Shown here: positions 46,045-55,189 of the stretch, in pieces
How positions within the stretch are numbered: the stretch's first letter is position 1
Layout: every line of letters begins with the position of its first letter
NCBI GenBank assembly: GCA_963719135.1
Contig: CAVRAZ010000006.1
Coordinates: forward strand, 310,001 to 374,000
Reading direction: 5' to 3'
Length of the DNA: 64,000 nt
From: CAVRAZ01 sp963719135
GTDB lineage: Bacteria > Pseudomonadota > Gammaproteobacteria > DSM-19610
Position numbers and translations under genes: made by a program
The notes under the pieces: model-generated
What the model saw: only the letters and a program-made list of their open reading frames with translations
Databases searched by the model: none
What the model was told of the DNA's origin: nothing

Positions 46045-47781
46045 GTGCCTGATCCCATCGAGGAACTGGAAGCGCTGGCCCGCGCCGGACGCTGGGACGA
46101 AGCCGGCGCGCGTTGCGCGGCGCTGTGCGGCCGGGCGCCCGGCGATCCGCGGCTGTGGTTCATGGCCGCGCGCATCGAGCGCCAGCGCGGCCGCCTGGCG
46201 CAGGCGCTGGCGCATTACCGCAAAGCCGCAGAACTTGCACCGGACACCGAAGCGGTGCTGCTCGAATACGCGGTCACGCTGCGGGCGGCCGGCGACGTCC
46301 GCCAGGCGCTCGAAGTGCTCGAACCGCTGGCGCACCGCGACAGCGCGCCCGTGCAGCAGACGCTCGGCCAACTGTATGGGCAGGCCGGCCGCCTGGATGA
46401 CGCGGCGGAGCACTTCGAGCGCGCACTGCAACTCAGCCCGGATGCGCTCGACGCGCTGCTGGGTCTGTGCACGGTATGGAACGCGCGGCAACGCCCGGAT
46501 CGGGTCGCCGCGTGTCTGCGCGAGGCGGTCGCGCTGCGGCCGCAGGCGGCGGACCTGCACTTCAATCTCGGCCTCGCACTGGAAAGCCTGGGACAGTTCG
46601 ACGCTGCCTACCGGGCCTGCGAGGAAGCGCTCGCGCGGCAACCGGGGCACCTGCCGGCCGTCGCCTTGCAGGCCGAAATCCGGCGCCGGCAGAACCGCTG
46701 CAATGAGGCCCTGGCGCTGCTCGATCCCCTGCTCCGCGGCGGCGAACGGCACCCGCGCATCCTGGATGCGTATCTGAACCTGTGCCACAGGACCGGCCGC
46801 TGCGACGCGGCGCTGGCGCTGGCCGAGGCGGCCTGCCGCACGCCGGGCGTGGCGGACCAGGAGCGGATGAGCCTGCACTTTTCGACCGGCCGCGTGCTCG
46901 ACCGGCTCGGTCGCTACGACGAAGCGTTCGCGCATTTTCGCGAAGCGAACGCGATCCGCCGGGTAAACAGCGACGTCAGCGACCTGCAACGGCTGGTCGA
47001 GGACATCGTCGCCGCGCATCGAACCGATCCGGGTGCCGGCCGCACGCCGGACGCGTCGCCCGGACCCAGGCTGATCTTCATCGTCGGCATGCCGCGCTCC
47101 GGCACGACGCTGGCCGAGCAGATACTGGCCAGTCACCCGGACGTGTACGGGGCGGGCGAACTGAGCGCCATGCCCGACGTTCAGCGGTCCTTCGCTACGC
47201 TGAGCGGCACGGGCACCGACTATCCGCGCGGTTTCACTGCGCTCGACGACAGCGGCGTCGACAGTCTGCGCCGCGCCTATCTGGCGGAATTGCCGGAGGC
47301 GGCGCGCGGCGCGCCGGTGGTCACCGACAAACAGCCGGGCAACTTTCTCGCCGTGGCCCTGATAAGGATGCTGTTTCCCGGTGCCGCGATCGTCCACTGC
47401 ACGCGCGACCCGCTGGACACCTGCCTGTCGTGCTACTTCAACAATTTCACCGGGCTGCCCTACACCTGCGATCTGACGTCACTGGGCGGAACCTGGCGCT
47501 TGTATGATCGTTTGATGCAGCACTGGCGCGCCCTCTCGATGCCGATGTTCGAGCTGTCCTACGAAGCGCTGACCGGCGATACCGAGCGCGTATCCCGCGC
47601 GCTGGTCGAGTATTGCGGCCTGACGTGGAACGACGCGTGCCTGAGCTTTTACAAGACCGACCGCGTGGTGACGACCGTCAGTCGCGACCAGGTCAACCAG
47701 CACGTCTACCGCAGTTCCGTCGGCCGCTGGAAGCATTACGAAAAACATCTTGCGCCCCTGATCTATGCCTTACACAGATGA
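46045..47781 (+). CDS. TPR-containing sulfotransferase
   Basis: A 578-residue protein starting with GTG (46045). Residues 1-310 are TPRs (EELEALARAGRWDEAGARCA; AQALAHYRKAAELAPDTEAV; ADLHFNLGLALESLGQFDAA). Residues 340-575 are Sulfotransfer_3: LIFIVGMPRSGTTLAEQILA (5'-PSB loop), VTDKQPGNFLAVALIRMLFP, HCTRDPLDTCLSCYFNNF (3'-PB) and SRDQVNQHVYRSSVGRWKHY. It is the last gene of the 44178-47781 operon. It is most like the 11134, 55186 and 57038 proteins. The acceptor is unknown. Confidence 0.92.
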   Translation: MPDPIEELEALARAGRWDEAGARCAALCGRAPGDPRLWFMAARIERQRGRLAQALAHYRKAAELAPDTEAVLLEYAVTLRAAGDVRQALEVLEPLAHRDSAPVQQTLGQLYGQAGRLDDAAEHFERALQLSPDALDALLGLCTVWNARQRPDRVAACLREAVALRPQAADLHFNLGLALESLGQFDAAYRACEEALARQPGHLPAVALQAEIRRRQNRCNEALALLDPLLRGGERHPRILDAYLNLCHRTGRCDAALALAEAACRTPGVADQERMSLHFSTGRVLDRLGRYDEAFAHFREANAIRRVNSDVSDLQRLVEDIVAAHRTDPGAGRTPDASPGPRLIFIVGMPRSGTTLAEQILASHPDVYGAGELSAMPDVQRSFATLSGTGTDYPRGFTALDDSGVDSLRRAYLAELPEAARGAPVVTDKQPGNFLAVALIRMLFPGAAIVHCTRDPLDTCLSCYFNNFTGLPYTCDLTSLGGTWRLYDRLMQHWRALSMPMFELSYEALTGDTERVSRALVEYCGLTWNDACLSFYKTDRVVTTVSRDQVNQHVYRSSVGRWKHYEKHLAPLIYALHR

Positions 47782-48072
47782 AAATAGGCTTGCTGGCAGC
47801 GGCCGTGCGTCCTCAAAGTCATTGCTCCGCAAAAAGCCAATCGACGACTTCCGCTTGCAACACATTGTCGGTGGAATTGGCATGCCAGTCATGCATCACC
47901 TGCATCGCCGCGGTGGTTATGGTAAGCAAAGAGGTGCGCCTCTATACTTCTCGTGTCGACGATCAGGACGTGGGTGGCTCAGTTGGCGTACCGAACTACA
48001 CCAGAGCCCGGGGGAGCCCCATCGAATTGCAAGACCGCATTTATGTCATGTGGTGTTGTCGAGGCTATCGTT
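47782..48072. other. Spacer with change of base composition
   Basis: About 290 bp without a recognisable gene. The base composition shifts from very GC-rich to moderately AT-rich toward the following methyltransferase gene. Frames reading through the region lack family features. Confidence 0.4.
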
Positions 48073-48717
48073 ATGAAACACAAGAACTTGTATAAAGTGG
48101 CGAAAGTGCATCTCGATTTGGAGGCCGGTCTTGACAGGATCACTTCCAGAGAACGGGCGCTGAAGCTGGTTGGCGGCAATATACCCGGGATCGAAAACCT
48201 TGTTATCAAGTTTCTGATCGCCCAGGGAGTCAAACCCAGCGACAGTCTTCTCGATATTGGCTGCGGCTGCTTTAGAATCGGCAACAATATCATCGAGTAT
48301 CTGGAGAAAGGAAACTACTACGGGATTGATGCGCGGCAATCGATCTTGAACGCCGGCTTCGAATTTATTCTGTCGCCGGAGGCACTGGCCAAAGCGCCGC
48401 AGGCACTTGCGTCATGGGACTTTGAATTCGAGAAATTTGGTCGCGAAACCTTCGACGTTATGTATGCGCAGTCGCTAATCACACACATTCCTGAAAGCGA
48501 GGTTAGACTTCTCTTCAGGAAAATCGACGAGTTCTTAAGCGTCGACGGAGTTGCCTTCGTTACTTTTCACGAAGGACCGCGGACCGACGAAAACCCGTTG
48601 TTCTGGAGTCAGCAGGATTTGCGGTCATTTCTTGAGCACACAGACCTTCACTTTCAGTACATCGGAGAGTGGGGGCATCCGCGAAATCAGAAAATGTTTG
48701 CGCTCTCCAGAAAGTAG
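48073..48717 (+). CDS. Small class I SAM-dependent methyltransferase
   Basis: 214 residues from the ATG at 48073, which has CGAGG upstream; a longer frame back to 47953 has an unlikely N terminus. Motif I is SLLDIGCGCFRIGNNIIEYL, followed by YYGIDARQSILNAGFEFI and the motif IV-like FDVMYAQSLITHIPESEV. The family is the general Methyltransf_11/25 group; the substrate is unknown. There is no TPR. The gene is noticeably AT-richer than its flanks and is followed by a MITE-like repeat, so it may be an insertion of foreign DNA. Confidence 0.82.
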   Translation: MKHKNLYKVAKVHLDLEAGLDRITSRERALKLVGGNIPGIENLVIKFLIAQGVKPSDSLLDIGCGCFRIGNNIIEYLEKGNYYGIDARQSILNAGFEFILSPEALAKAPQALASWDFEFEKFGRETFDVMYAQSLITHIPESEVRLLFRKIDEFLSVDGVAFVTFHEGPRTDENPLFWSQQDLRSFLEHTDLHFQYIGEWGHPRNQKMFALSRK

Positions 48718-48883
48718 GGTAGCTGCTTCTTTGGGCAGGTTGGATGCCTGTGCGTAGATTTCATCGGGCGCTGTCAACTTCCAAACCGCATGATCGCCCT
48801 TCAATGGCGCTTTCCGGTGGGCGCGCCGTGGTGATTTAAAGGCGCTGCCGCCGGCGGCGATTTTGTTGTTCGGTTCGTATTGG

Positions 48884-49003
48884 GAAAACGGAGGTCAGAA
48901 CACAGTTTTCTCTAATATTCGCTAAAGGGTTGCGGCGACATCGGCTTACGTTCGTCGGTGTTCGAGGAATATTAGCGAAAACTGTGTTCTGACCCCGGTT
49001 TTC
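48884..49003. repeat. MITE-like inverted repeat with GGTCAGAACACAG arms
   Basis: Two 37-bp arms (48884-48920 and 48967-49003), inverted with about three mismatches, each containing GGTCAGAACACAGTTTTC. The central 46 bp are unrelated. The right arm encodes the last residues and stop of the dual-sulfotransferase gene. Similar GGTCAG...CAGTTTTC sequences are seen near REP-associated transposases in other bacteria (from memory). Confidence 0.8.
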
Positions 49004-50978
49004 CGGCGCCATAGCCGAGTTGCGCCATCAGGTCGCCGATCTCGGCTTCGATCAGCGCTCTGTGCTCGGCGCCGAAGGCTTTTTCCCAGGCCGCGATCTG
49101 CCCGTCCTTGAAGGTCATGGTGCCGCCGAACAGTTGGTCGGCGATTTCGCGCAGCCGCGCGTCGGTGCTGTCCACCCGCAGGTGCGCGCTGATGTTGCGC
49201 AGTTCGCGCATCTGCAGATCGCTGCTGCCGCCGGCGCGCGGCCCCGCCAGCCATTCGAAGCGTGTCGTGTAGACGTTGGGATGCGCCATCCAGGGCAGCA
49301 TGTGCTCGAAGCGCGCCCTCAGCCCGAGTTCGAGCGGTCCGTCGGGTTCGACGCGGTAACCGGCGATCGCCAGCCGCAGGCGCTCGCCGGCGGATTTGTC
49401 CTGATAGAATTCGTGGGACGCAAGGAATTCGCGCTCGGGCACCCAGTTGGCGTGCGACGCCGCCACGGCGCGCGGGTCGCGCAGCACCAGGATCATGCGC
49501 ATGTCGAACAGTTCCATCAGCTTGAGCACGCGCGCGGAATACGGCAGATGGCCCTGGATGTACTGTGCGGATTTCACCTGCATGAACAGCTCGCCCAGGC
49601 GTTCCAGCGGCACCAGGCACGGCCACACGCTGCCGACGCGCACCGATTCGGTAGTCTCCTCGACCTGCATACTGCGCGGCGCGAGGTTGTTGTACAGGCG
49701 CACCGGAATATCCGAGTAACCCAGCAGGTCGACCAGTTTTCCCAGCAGGTGCGTCCCGGATTTGGGCACGCTGTTGACGATCAACGGCGGACGGATCGCG
49801 GGTTCGGAGGATTCGACCACCGCCGGCGCCGGCTTCGCATGCCAGTGCTTGGGTCGGACCAGGTCTGCGACCGCGCGGGGATTCCAGGCCAGGTCCAGGT
49901 CTTCCACCAACGGCTGCAAGACCTCCGGCCCGTCGTCGAACAGGCGTTCCGTCTGAAGTTCCCGCCACCAGACGCCGGACGCCTTCAGTATGTCGAGGCG
50001 CCGCTCGTACAACCGCACCCAGCGCCGCCAGAACTCCGGGCTGTCCGAATGCTGGCGCATGAAATCCGTGCGCAGGCACGAATCGACGATCGCCTCCGGT
50101 CGGCGGCGCACGACCACCCAGCGCGCGTGCGGAAACGCCGACCGCCACACCGGCCACACCAGCGTCAGCTTGGCGTCCTTGTACAGCCAGGGACCCGTCA
50201 CCGCGTAGCCCTGGCGCACGAACAGATCCAGCACTTGCGCGCCCAGCCGGGGCTGCGGCGGCTGGCCGGCAAGCGGCGGCAATTGCTTCACGCCCAGTGG
50301 GTCCGCGCCGAGTTGCCTGAGCTGCGCCTTGAGCACGCCCTCGCGCAGCGCCGTGTTTTCGAAATAGCCGGTCGGGTTGAATTTGCCGCCGGCGACCGTG
50401 TCGCCCACCCAGGCGCCGCAGGCGGCCAGACACCCGGCGACCAGGGACGTGCCCGAGCGCGGGATGCCGGTGACGAAGACCGGCCGCGCCAGCCACCCGT
50501 CCGCGGCCGGCACGGGTCGGCCGCGCGCAAGCAGCGCGTTGGCCAGGTGCAGGTGGCCCTCGAACGACCCGGGCTGCAGGTCGAGCGCCCGGCGGCTCGC
50601 GGTTTCGGCCTCGTCGAAGCGGTCCATGCGGTTGCACAGACCGGCCAGCAGCAGCCACGCATCCGCCTGCGCGGCGTCGCACCGCAGCGCTTCGCGCAGA
50701 CTTGCCAGCGCGCTGTCCAGACGGCCGGCCATCAGCCACAGCTTGCCGAGACCGAGGTGCGCCTGCGCGTTGTCCGGCGCCAGCGCGATCGCGCGCCGCA
50801 GACATCCGAGCGCCGGCTCCAGCTCGCCGTACGCACCCTTCAGATTGCCGAGCATGATCCAGGCCTCGACGTTGTCCGGTTCCGCGTCCACCAGCCGCGC
50901 AAACAGATCCGCGGCTTCGGCCAGCCGATTCGAGTGCAGGCATTGCCAGGCCTGTTGCGCGAGTTCCTGTGAAGTCAT
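48972..50978 (-). CDS. TPR protein with two sulfotransferase modules
   Basis: A 668-residue protein. Residues 1-155 are TPRs (MTSQELAQQAWQCLHSNRLA...VEAWIMLGNL). A first sulfotransferase module begins at about 165: PVFVTGIPRSGTSLVAGCLA, with WVVVRRRPEAIVDSCLRTDF. A second begins at about 395: PLIVNSVPKSGTHLLGKLVD, with MILVLRDPRAVAASHANWVP. Each has its own PAPS loop and 3'-phosphate segment, so both could be active. The extreme C terminus (KPGSEHSFR) is encoded by the MITE-like repeat, so the natural end may have been replaced. It is last in a four-gene minus-strand operon (56786 to 48972), 48 bp after the TPR-methyltransferase gene. Confidence 0.88.
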   Translation of the reverse strand: MTSQELAQQAWQCLHSNRLAEAADLFARLVDAEPDNVEAWIMLGNLKGAYGELEPALGCLRRAIALAPDNAQAHLGLGKLWLMAGRLDSALASLREALRCDAAQADAWLLLAGLCNRMDRFDEAETASRRALDLQPGSFEGHLHLANALLARGRPVPAADGWLARPVFVTGIPRSGTSLVAGCLAACGAWVGDTVAGGKFNPTGYFENTALREGVLKAQLRQLGADPLGVKQLPPLAGQPPQPRLGAQVLDLFVRQGYAVTGPWLYKDAKLTLVWPVWRSAFPHARWVVVRRRPEAIVDSCLRTDFMRQHSDSPEFWRRWVRLYERRLDILKASGVWWRELQTERLFDDGPEVLQPLVEDLDLAWNPRAVADLVRPKHWHAKPAPAVVESSEPAIRPPLIVNSVPKSGTHLLGKLVDLLGYSDIPVRLYNNLAPRSMQVEETTESVRVGSVWPCLVPLERLGELFMQVKSAQYIQGHLPYSARVLKLMELFDMRMILVLRDPRAVAASHANWVPEREFLASHEFYQDKSAGERLRLAIAGYRVEPDGPLELGLRARFEHMLPWMAHPNVYTTRFEWLAGPRAGGSSDLQMRELRNISAHLRVDSTDARLREIADQLFGGTMTFKDGQIAAWEKAFGAEHRALIEAEIGDLMAQLGYGAGKPGSEHSFR

Positions 50979-51026
50979 TGTCGCTGGATGTCGAATGGCG
51001 CCCTGAATGATGAACCGGGCGGATGC

Positions 51027-53162
51027 TCAGACCTTCTGGCACCAGAATTGATACATCTCTTCGAACGTGTCCGGGTAAGTCTGCTCGAATTCGTGCCAGT
51101 GTGACAAGTCAGTCATGTCCGGATCGTCCGGATATGTTTGGCGATACCGCGCCAGCACGCCGGCGTCGGCGAGCGTGAAGCCGATGAAGCGCAGGCCGCA
51201 GGCGTCGAGCCAGCGCGACAGGTCGGGAATGGTCAGGCGATGCTCCTGAACGTGAAACAGCAGGTCGCGGCATTCGCTCAGCGTATAGAAATCGCGAAAC
51301 CGCGTGACCGGATACGCCGGGTGATCCTCATCGAGCGCCAGCAAGGCGCGGCGCGCGGCACGGATGCCGTCGGGCGTCGTCTCGAAACCCTGTCCGGCGA
51401 TGTATTGCCGCGCCGCCGCCACCGAGCGCCGGCCCGCCGCACTGTACAGGCCGAGCCGCAGCAGACCGCCGTCGTGGAGCAACCCGCTCAGGATCTGCAA
51501 GCCGGCGCGCGGGTTCTGCATGTGGTGCAGCACGCCCATCGACTCGATCAGATGGAAACGGCGTTCCAGTGAGCCGAGTTCGAGAATATCGGCCTGCGCG
51601 AACCGGATATTGTTCACGCCGAGTTCGGCGGCCTTGCGCATGGCATAGGCCAGGCTGGCCCGGCTGAGATCGACGGCCAGCACCGCGCTCTTGTCGAGCT
51701 CGGCGGCGAGCAGAAGCGTGTGATGGCCGGTGCCGCAGCCGGCGATCAGGATGTCGAGCGGCCCATCGCAGTACGTCGGTGGCTCGAACTGCGGAAAGCG
51801 CACGCGGAGCAGCTCGCGGCACGACGCCGGCTCGCGGAGATCGACGCTGAACCAGCGCGGATAGGGCGATTCCTCGTACTGCGCGCGCACCTCGGAAGAG
51901 ACGCCGCCGGCGATCGGCGTCAGTGTCTCGATGCGCTCGCGCAGCGCCTGCTCGGTCCGCCAGTCCACCCATTGCCGCCGGACGACCAGCGGCAGGGCTG
52001 CGGCGAGTGCGCCACCATCCCGTTCCACCAGTTGTGCAATGCCTTCGAGCGACGCCAGCGGCCGGTACATGCACAGGACGGCGACACGCCGGACCAGGCC
52101 CGCGTCGACGACGGCGCCGCGCGCGATAGCGCCGCTCAACCGGTCGGCGAGTTCGGCGACGGCGGCGGCCTCGGCGGCGGTGACCAGGGCGGCGTAGTCC
52201 GTGTTGAAGCACTGGCAGGCCAGGGCTTCGGCGAATCGCGTCCCGGCGCCGACGATGTGCTCCGGTGCGATCGCACTGGGTCCGGCCACCGCGTCGAGTG
52301 CGAGGCGCCGCAGTGCGCACAGCAGCGCCTCGACTTCCGGGCTGGCGATCTTGGTATGCAACAGCAGGCTGTAAAGCAGCGCGTTGCCGAACAGCGGCTC
52401 GAACGCGCCGCGCGCCGCGGCCGCCTCCAGACCCTGAGGCGATTCGTGCAACGCCACTGCCACCGCGCGGCGCACGGCGGGATCGCCGCCGAGCAGGACC
52501 ACGCCGGGTTTCAATAGTGGCGCCGTGTCCAGACCGGGTGTCTCGAAGCAGCGCAGCATCTGATTCCTGAGATCGGCATCGGCCGCGGCCGGACAGGCCG
52601 CATTGAACAGTTTGACGAAATGCTGCGCGTATTTCAGCGATGCCGGCCGCGCACGCAGCGCGTCCCGCGCATGCGCAAAGGCCTCCGCGACGCGCCCCTG
52701 CGCGGCGTACAGGACGCTCAGGTTGTAGCGCACCGGCGCAGGATCCGGCACTGCCGTCAGCGCGGCCCGGTAATTCTCGATCGCCGCGTCGTCCCGTCCC
52801 AGCGATTGCTGCACGATACCGAGCTGATAGCGCGCCTCGCCCAGCGCCGGATTGAGCCGGGCCGCCGCCTGCAAGGCCGCCGCCGCGTCCTCCAGCCGAC
52901 CCTGCCGCTGCAGCGCCATGCCGAGATAGAGGTGCACTTCGGGTATGTTGGGATTCGCTGCGAGCACGCGCCGGCAGCAGTGCTCGACACCGGCGAAATT
53001 CTCCATCTGCGCGTAGAGATCACCGAGTGACCACCAGAGTTGCGGCGACTGCGGGTCCGCATCCAGCGCCCGCCGGTATTCGGTTTCGGCCTCCGCGAAC
53101 CGGCCCTGTTCCTTCAGGGTTTCGGCCCGGCTGTGGATTTGCGACGCGTCCTGGCTGGACAT
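51027..53162 (-). CDS. TPR protein with C-terminal SAM methyltransferase (paralogue 3)
   Basis: 711 residues from the ATG at 53162. TPRs occupy residues 1-190 (IHSRAETLKEQGRFAEAETE; VHLYLGMALQRQGRLEDAAA). A 240-residue helical middle domain comes next, then AQYEESPYPRWFSVDLREP and the methyltransferase: LDILIAGCGTGHHTLLLAAE, VLAVDLSRASLAYAMRKAAE, FAQADILELGSLERRF and IESMGVLHHMQNPRAGLQIL. The C-terminal signature is FEQTYPDTFEEMYQFWCQKV. It is clearly orthologous in plan to the 32368 and 41749 proteins. It is 22 bp downstream of the TPR-GT9-like gene in the same operon. Confidence 0.9.
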   Translation of the reverse strand: MSSQDASQIHSRAETLKEQGRFAEAETEYRRALDADPQSPQLWWSLGDLYAQMENFAGVEHCCRRVLAANPNIPEVHLYLGMALQRQGRLEDAAAALQAAARLNPALGEARYQLGIVQQSLGRDDAAIENYRAALTAVPDPAPVRYNLSVLYAAQGRVAEAFAHARDALRARPASLKYAQHFVKLFNAACPAAADADLRNQMLRCFETPGLDTAPLLKPGVVLLGGDPAVRRAVAVALHESPQGLEAAAARGAFEPLFGNALLYSLLLHTKIASPEVEALLCALRRLALDAVAGPSAIAPEHIVGAGTRFAEALACQCFNTDYAALVTAAEAAAVAELADRLSGAIARGAVVDAGLVRRVAVLCMYRPLASLEGIAQLVERDGGALAAALPLVVRRQWVDWRTEQALRERIETLTPIAGGVSSEVRAQYEESPYPRWFSVDLREPASCRELLRVRFPQFEPPTYCDGPLDILIAGCGTGHHTLLLAAELDKSAVLAVDLSRASLAYAMRKAAELGVNNIRFAQADILELGSLERRFHLIESMGVLHHMQNPRAGLQILSGLLHDGGLLRLGLYSAAGRRSVAAARQYIAGQGFETTPDGIRAARRALLALDEDHPAYPVTRFRDFYTLSECRDLLFHVQEHRLTIPDLSRWLDACGLRFIGFTLADAGVLARYRQTYPDDPDMTDLSHWHEFEQTYPDTFEEMYQFWCQKV

Positions 53163-53184
53163 GATTCGGAGGTCCCTGAACTTG

Positions 53185-55189
53185 TTAGCGCCGCGTTTCG
53201 TCGCGCCGCTGCAGACCCGCCGCAACGTCCTGCGCCAGTCGCGCGAGCGCGTCGCTCCAGTCGCCGTCCGCGCGCTGGCGGTACAGGGTGGAGCCGGGAA
53301 ACCAGGGCGACGACGCGCCTTCGGTGGTCATCCGCCATTCCGGCGGATGCGGCACCAGAATGCGGCAGGGCTTGCCGATGCCCGCGCTGAGATGCATGTT
53401 GGTGTTGTCCACGCCGACATAGTCGTCGAGGTATTCGAGCAGCGCCAGCATCCTTTCCAGGTCGTCGTTGAACGCACTCATGTCCGCCACCGGCCATTCC
53501 AGCGCACGCGACAGTTCAGTCAGTTCCGCAGTCTCGGGCGCGCGCTGAAGAATGACCGGCGTGGCATCGATGCGGCGCAGTGTGTCCGCCAGCAGCCGCA
53601 GCGGCACTTCGCGGTACGCCAGCCGGTCGCCCAGTGTGGTCGCGGGCTGCTTTGTGCCGGCCCACCAGGTCAGGCCGACAAAGGGGCCGGCGCCGTACGC
53701 CGCCAGCGCCGCGCGAATTTCGTCGCGCAGCGCCGGCAGCACCGACAGCGGCGCCGGCGGCGGAAACCGCGAGGCATCGGTCAACCCGAGCAGACGCGGC
53801 AGGTCGCCCACCGACAGTGTCTGGTGCACCTCCGGCGCGCGGTCGGACTCGGCCACCGCCTGGTCGAGAAACGGCAGGCGCGCGACGATCGATCGGATCT
53901 TCGCGTCGGTCTGACAACAGAGCCACGCACCCCGCTCTTTCAGCAGCCGCGCAAAGCGCAGAAAAAAGATCTCGTCGCCGATGCCCTGGTCCTTGGCCAG
54001 CAGAATGCGCCGGCCGCCAAGCGTGCCGGCCAGGTCCGACGGATCGACCGGCGCGCGGTCGCGCACGCTCTTGCGCGCACCGTACCAGCGCCAGCCGTCG
54101 GCGAAATTTCCGCGCAGCAGTTCGAGCAGACCGAGGCTCTGCTGAATCTCCGGATTGGCGGGCGCCAGCGCCAGCGCCTGCCGGAAACTGGCGGACGCGG
54201 CGTCGAAGCGGCCGAGTTTCTTCTCCAGCAGCCCGCGATTGAACCAGGCGTCGGCGTTGCGCGGGTCCTCTTGCAGAACCTGCGCGAACGCCTCCAGCGC
54301 ATCCTGATACCGGCCCGACATTCCGAGCGCGAAACCGCGGTTGATCTGCGCCAGCGGCAACCCCGGGGCTATTGCCAGCACGGCGTCGTAGCAGGCGAGC
54401 GCCGGCGCGAATTCGCCGGCTTTCAGATAACACTCGCAGAGACTCAGGCGCGCCTCGACGAAATCCGGATTGGCCTCGATCAGGCCGCGGTAACAGGCGG
54501 CCGCCTTGTCGAACGCGCCGAGTGCGCGTAAGGCGTTGCCCAGATTGAGCCGGGCGCCGGTGAAATCCGGCGCCAGCCGCAGCGCCTGCTCGAACCAGGC
54601 GACGGCGGCGGCATTGTCACCGCGCTGACAATGGACGTTGCCGAGATTGGCATGGACCTCCGGATTGTCCGGCGCCAGACGCAGCGCGTCGCGGCACGCC
54701 TGCAGCGCTTCCTGAAAACGACCCTGGCCCGCCAGCAGGCCGCCCAGGCGGTTGTGCACGTCGGCGCGGTCCGGTTGCACCGCGAGAACCCGGCGCAAGG
54801 CGCGCTCGACGCCGCCAGCGTCACCGCTGCGCAGGCCGAGTTCGGCGAGCAGCAGCCAGGCGTCGACGTATTGCTCGTCGCACGCGACGGCTTTTCCGGC
54901 GCTGGCCAGCGCCGCCGACAGGTCGCCCGCGGCGAGTTGGAGCCGCGCCAGATGCAGCCAGGGGTCCGGGTAGCCGGGGTCGATGTCGATGGCGCGCCGC
55001 AACCGCAGCGCCGCCTGGTCCGCGTCGCCGCGCTGCGCCCACCAGCAGCCCGGTCATCATCCAGGCCTCGGCATTGTCGGGGTCGAGTCCGATCACTTCC
55101 TGAAACAGGTGCTGTGCCTGGTCGGTGCGCCCCGCTTCGAACTGGGTCCAGGCCTGCTCGACCAGCGCTTCCAGGCGGGATGCGCTCAT
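53185..55189 (-). CDS. TPR protein with GT9-like glycosyltransferase domain (one frameshift)
   Basis: About 668 codons with a frameshift near 55040: MSASRLEALVEQAWTQFEAG...AEAWMMTGLLVGA continues in the other frame as QRGDADQAALRLRRAIDIDP. Residues 1-430 are about eleven TPRs. The C-terminal 230 residues (RRILLAKDQGIGDEIFFLRF; PFVGLTWWAGTKQPATTLGD; YVGVDNTNMHLSAGIGKPCR; VPHPPEWRM) resemble the tetratricopeptide/GT9 (heptosyltransferase-like) proteins common in sulfur and nitrogen bacteria. The sugar donor is unknown. The ATG overlaps the upstream sulfotransferase stop by 4 bp (ATGA). Confidence 0.85.
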
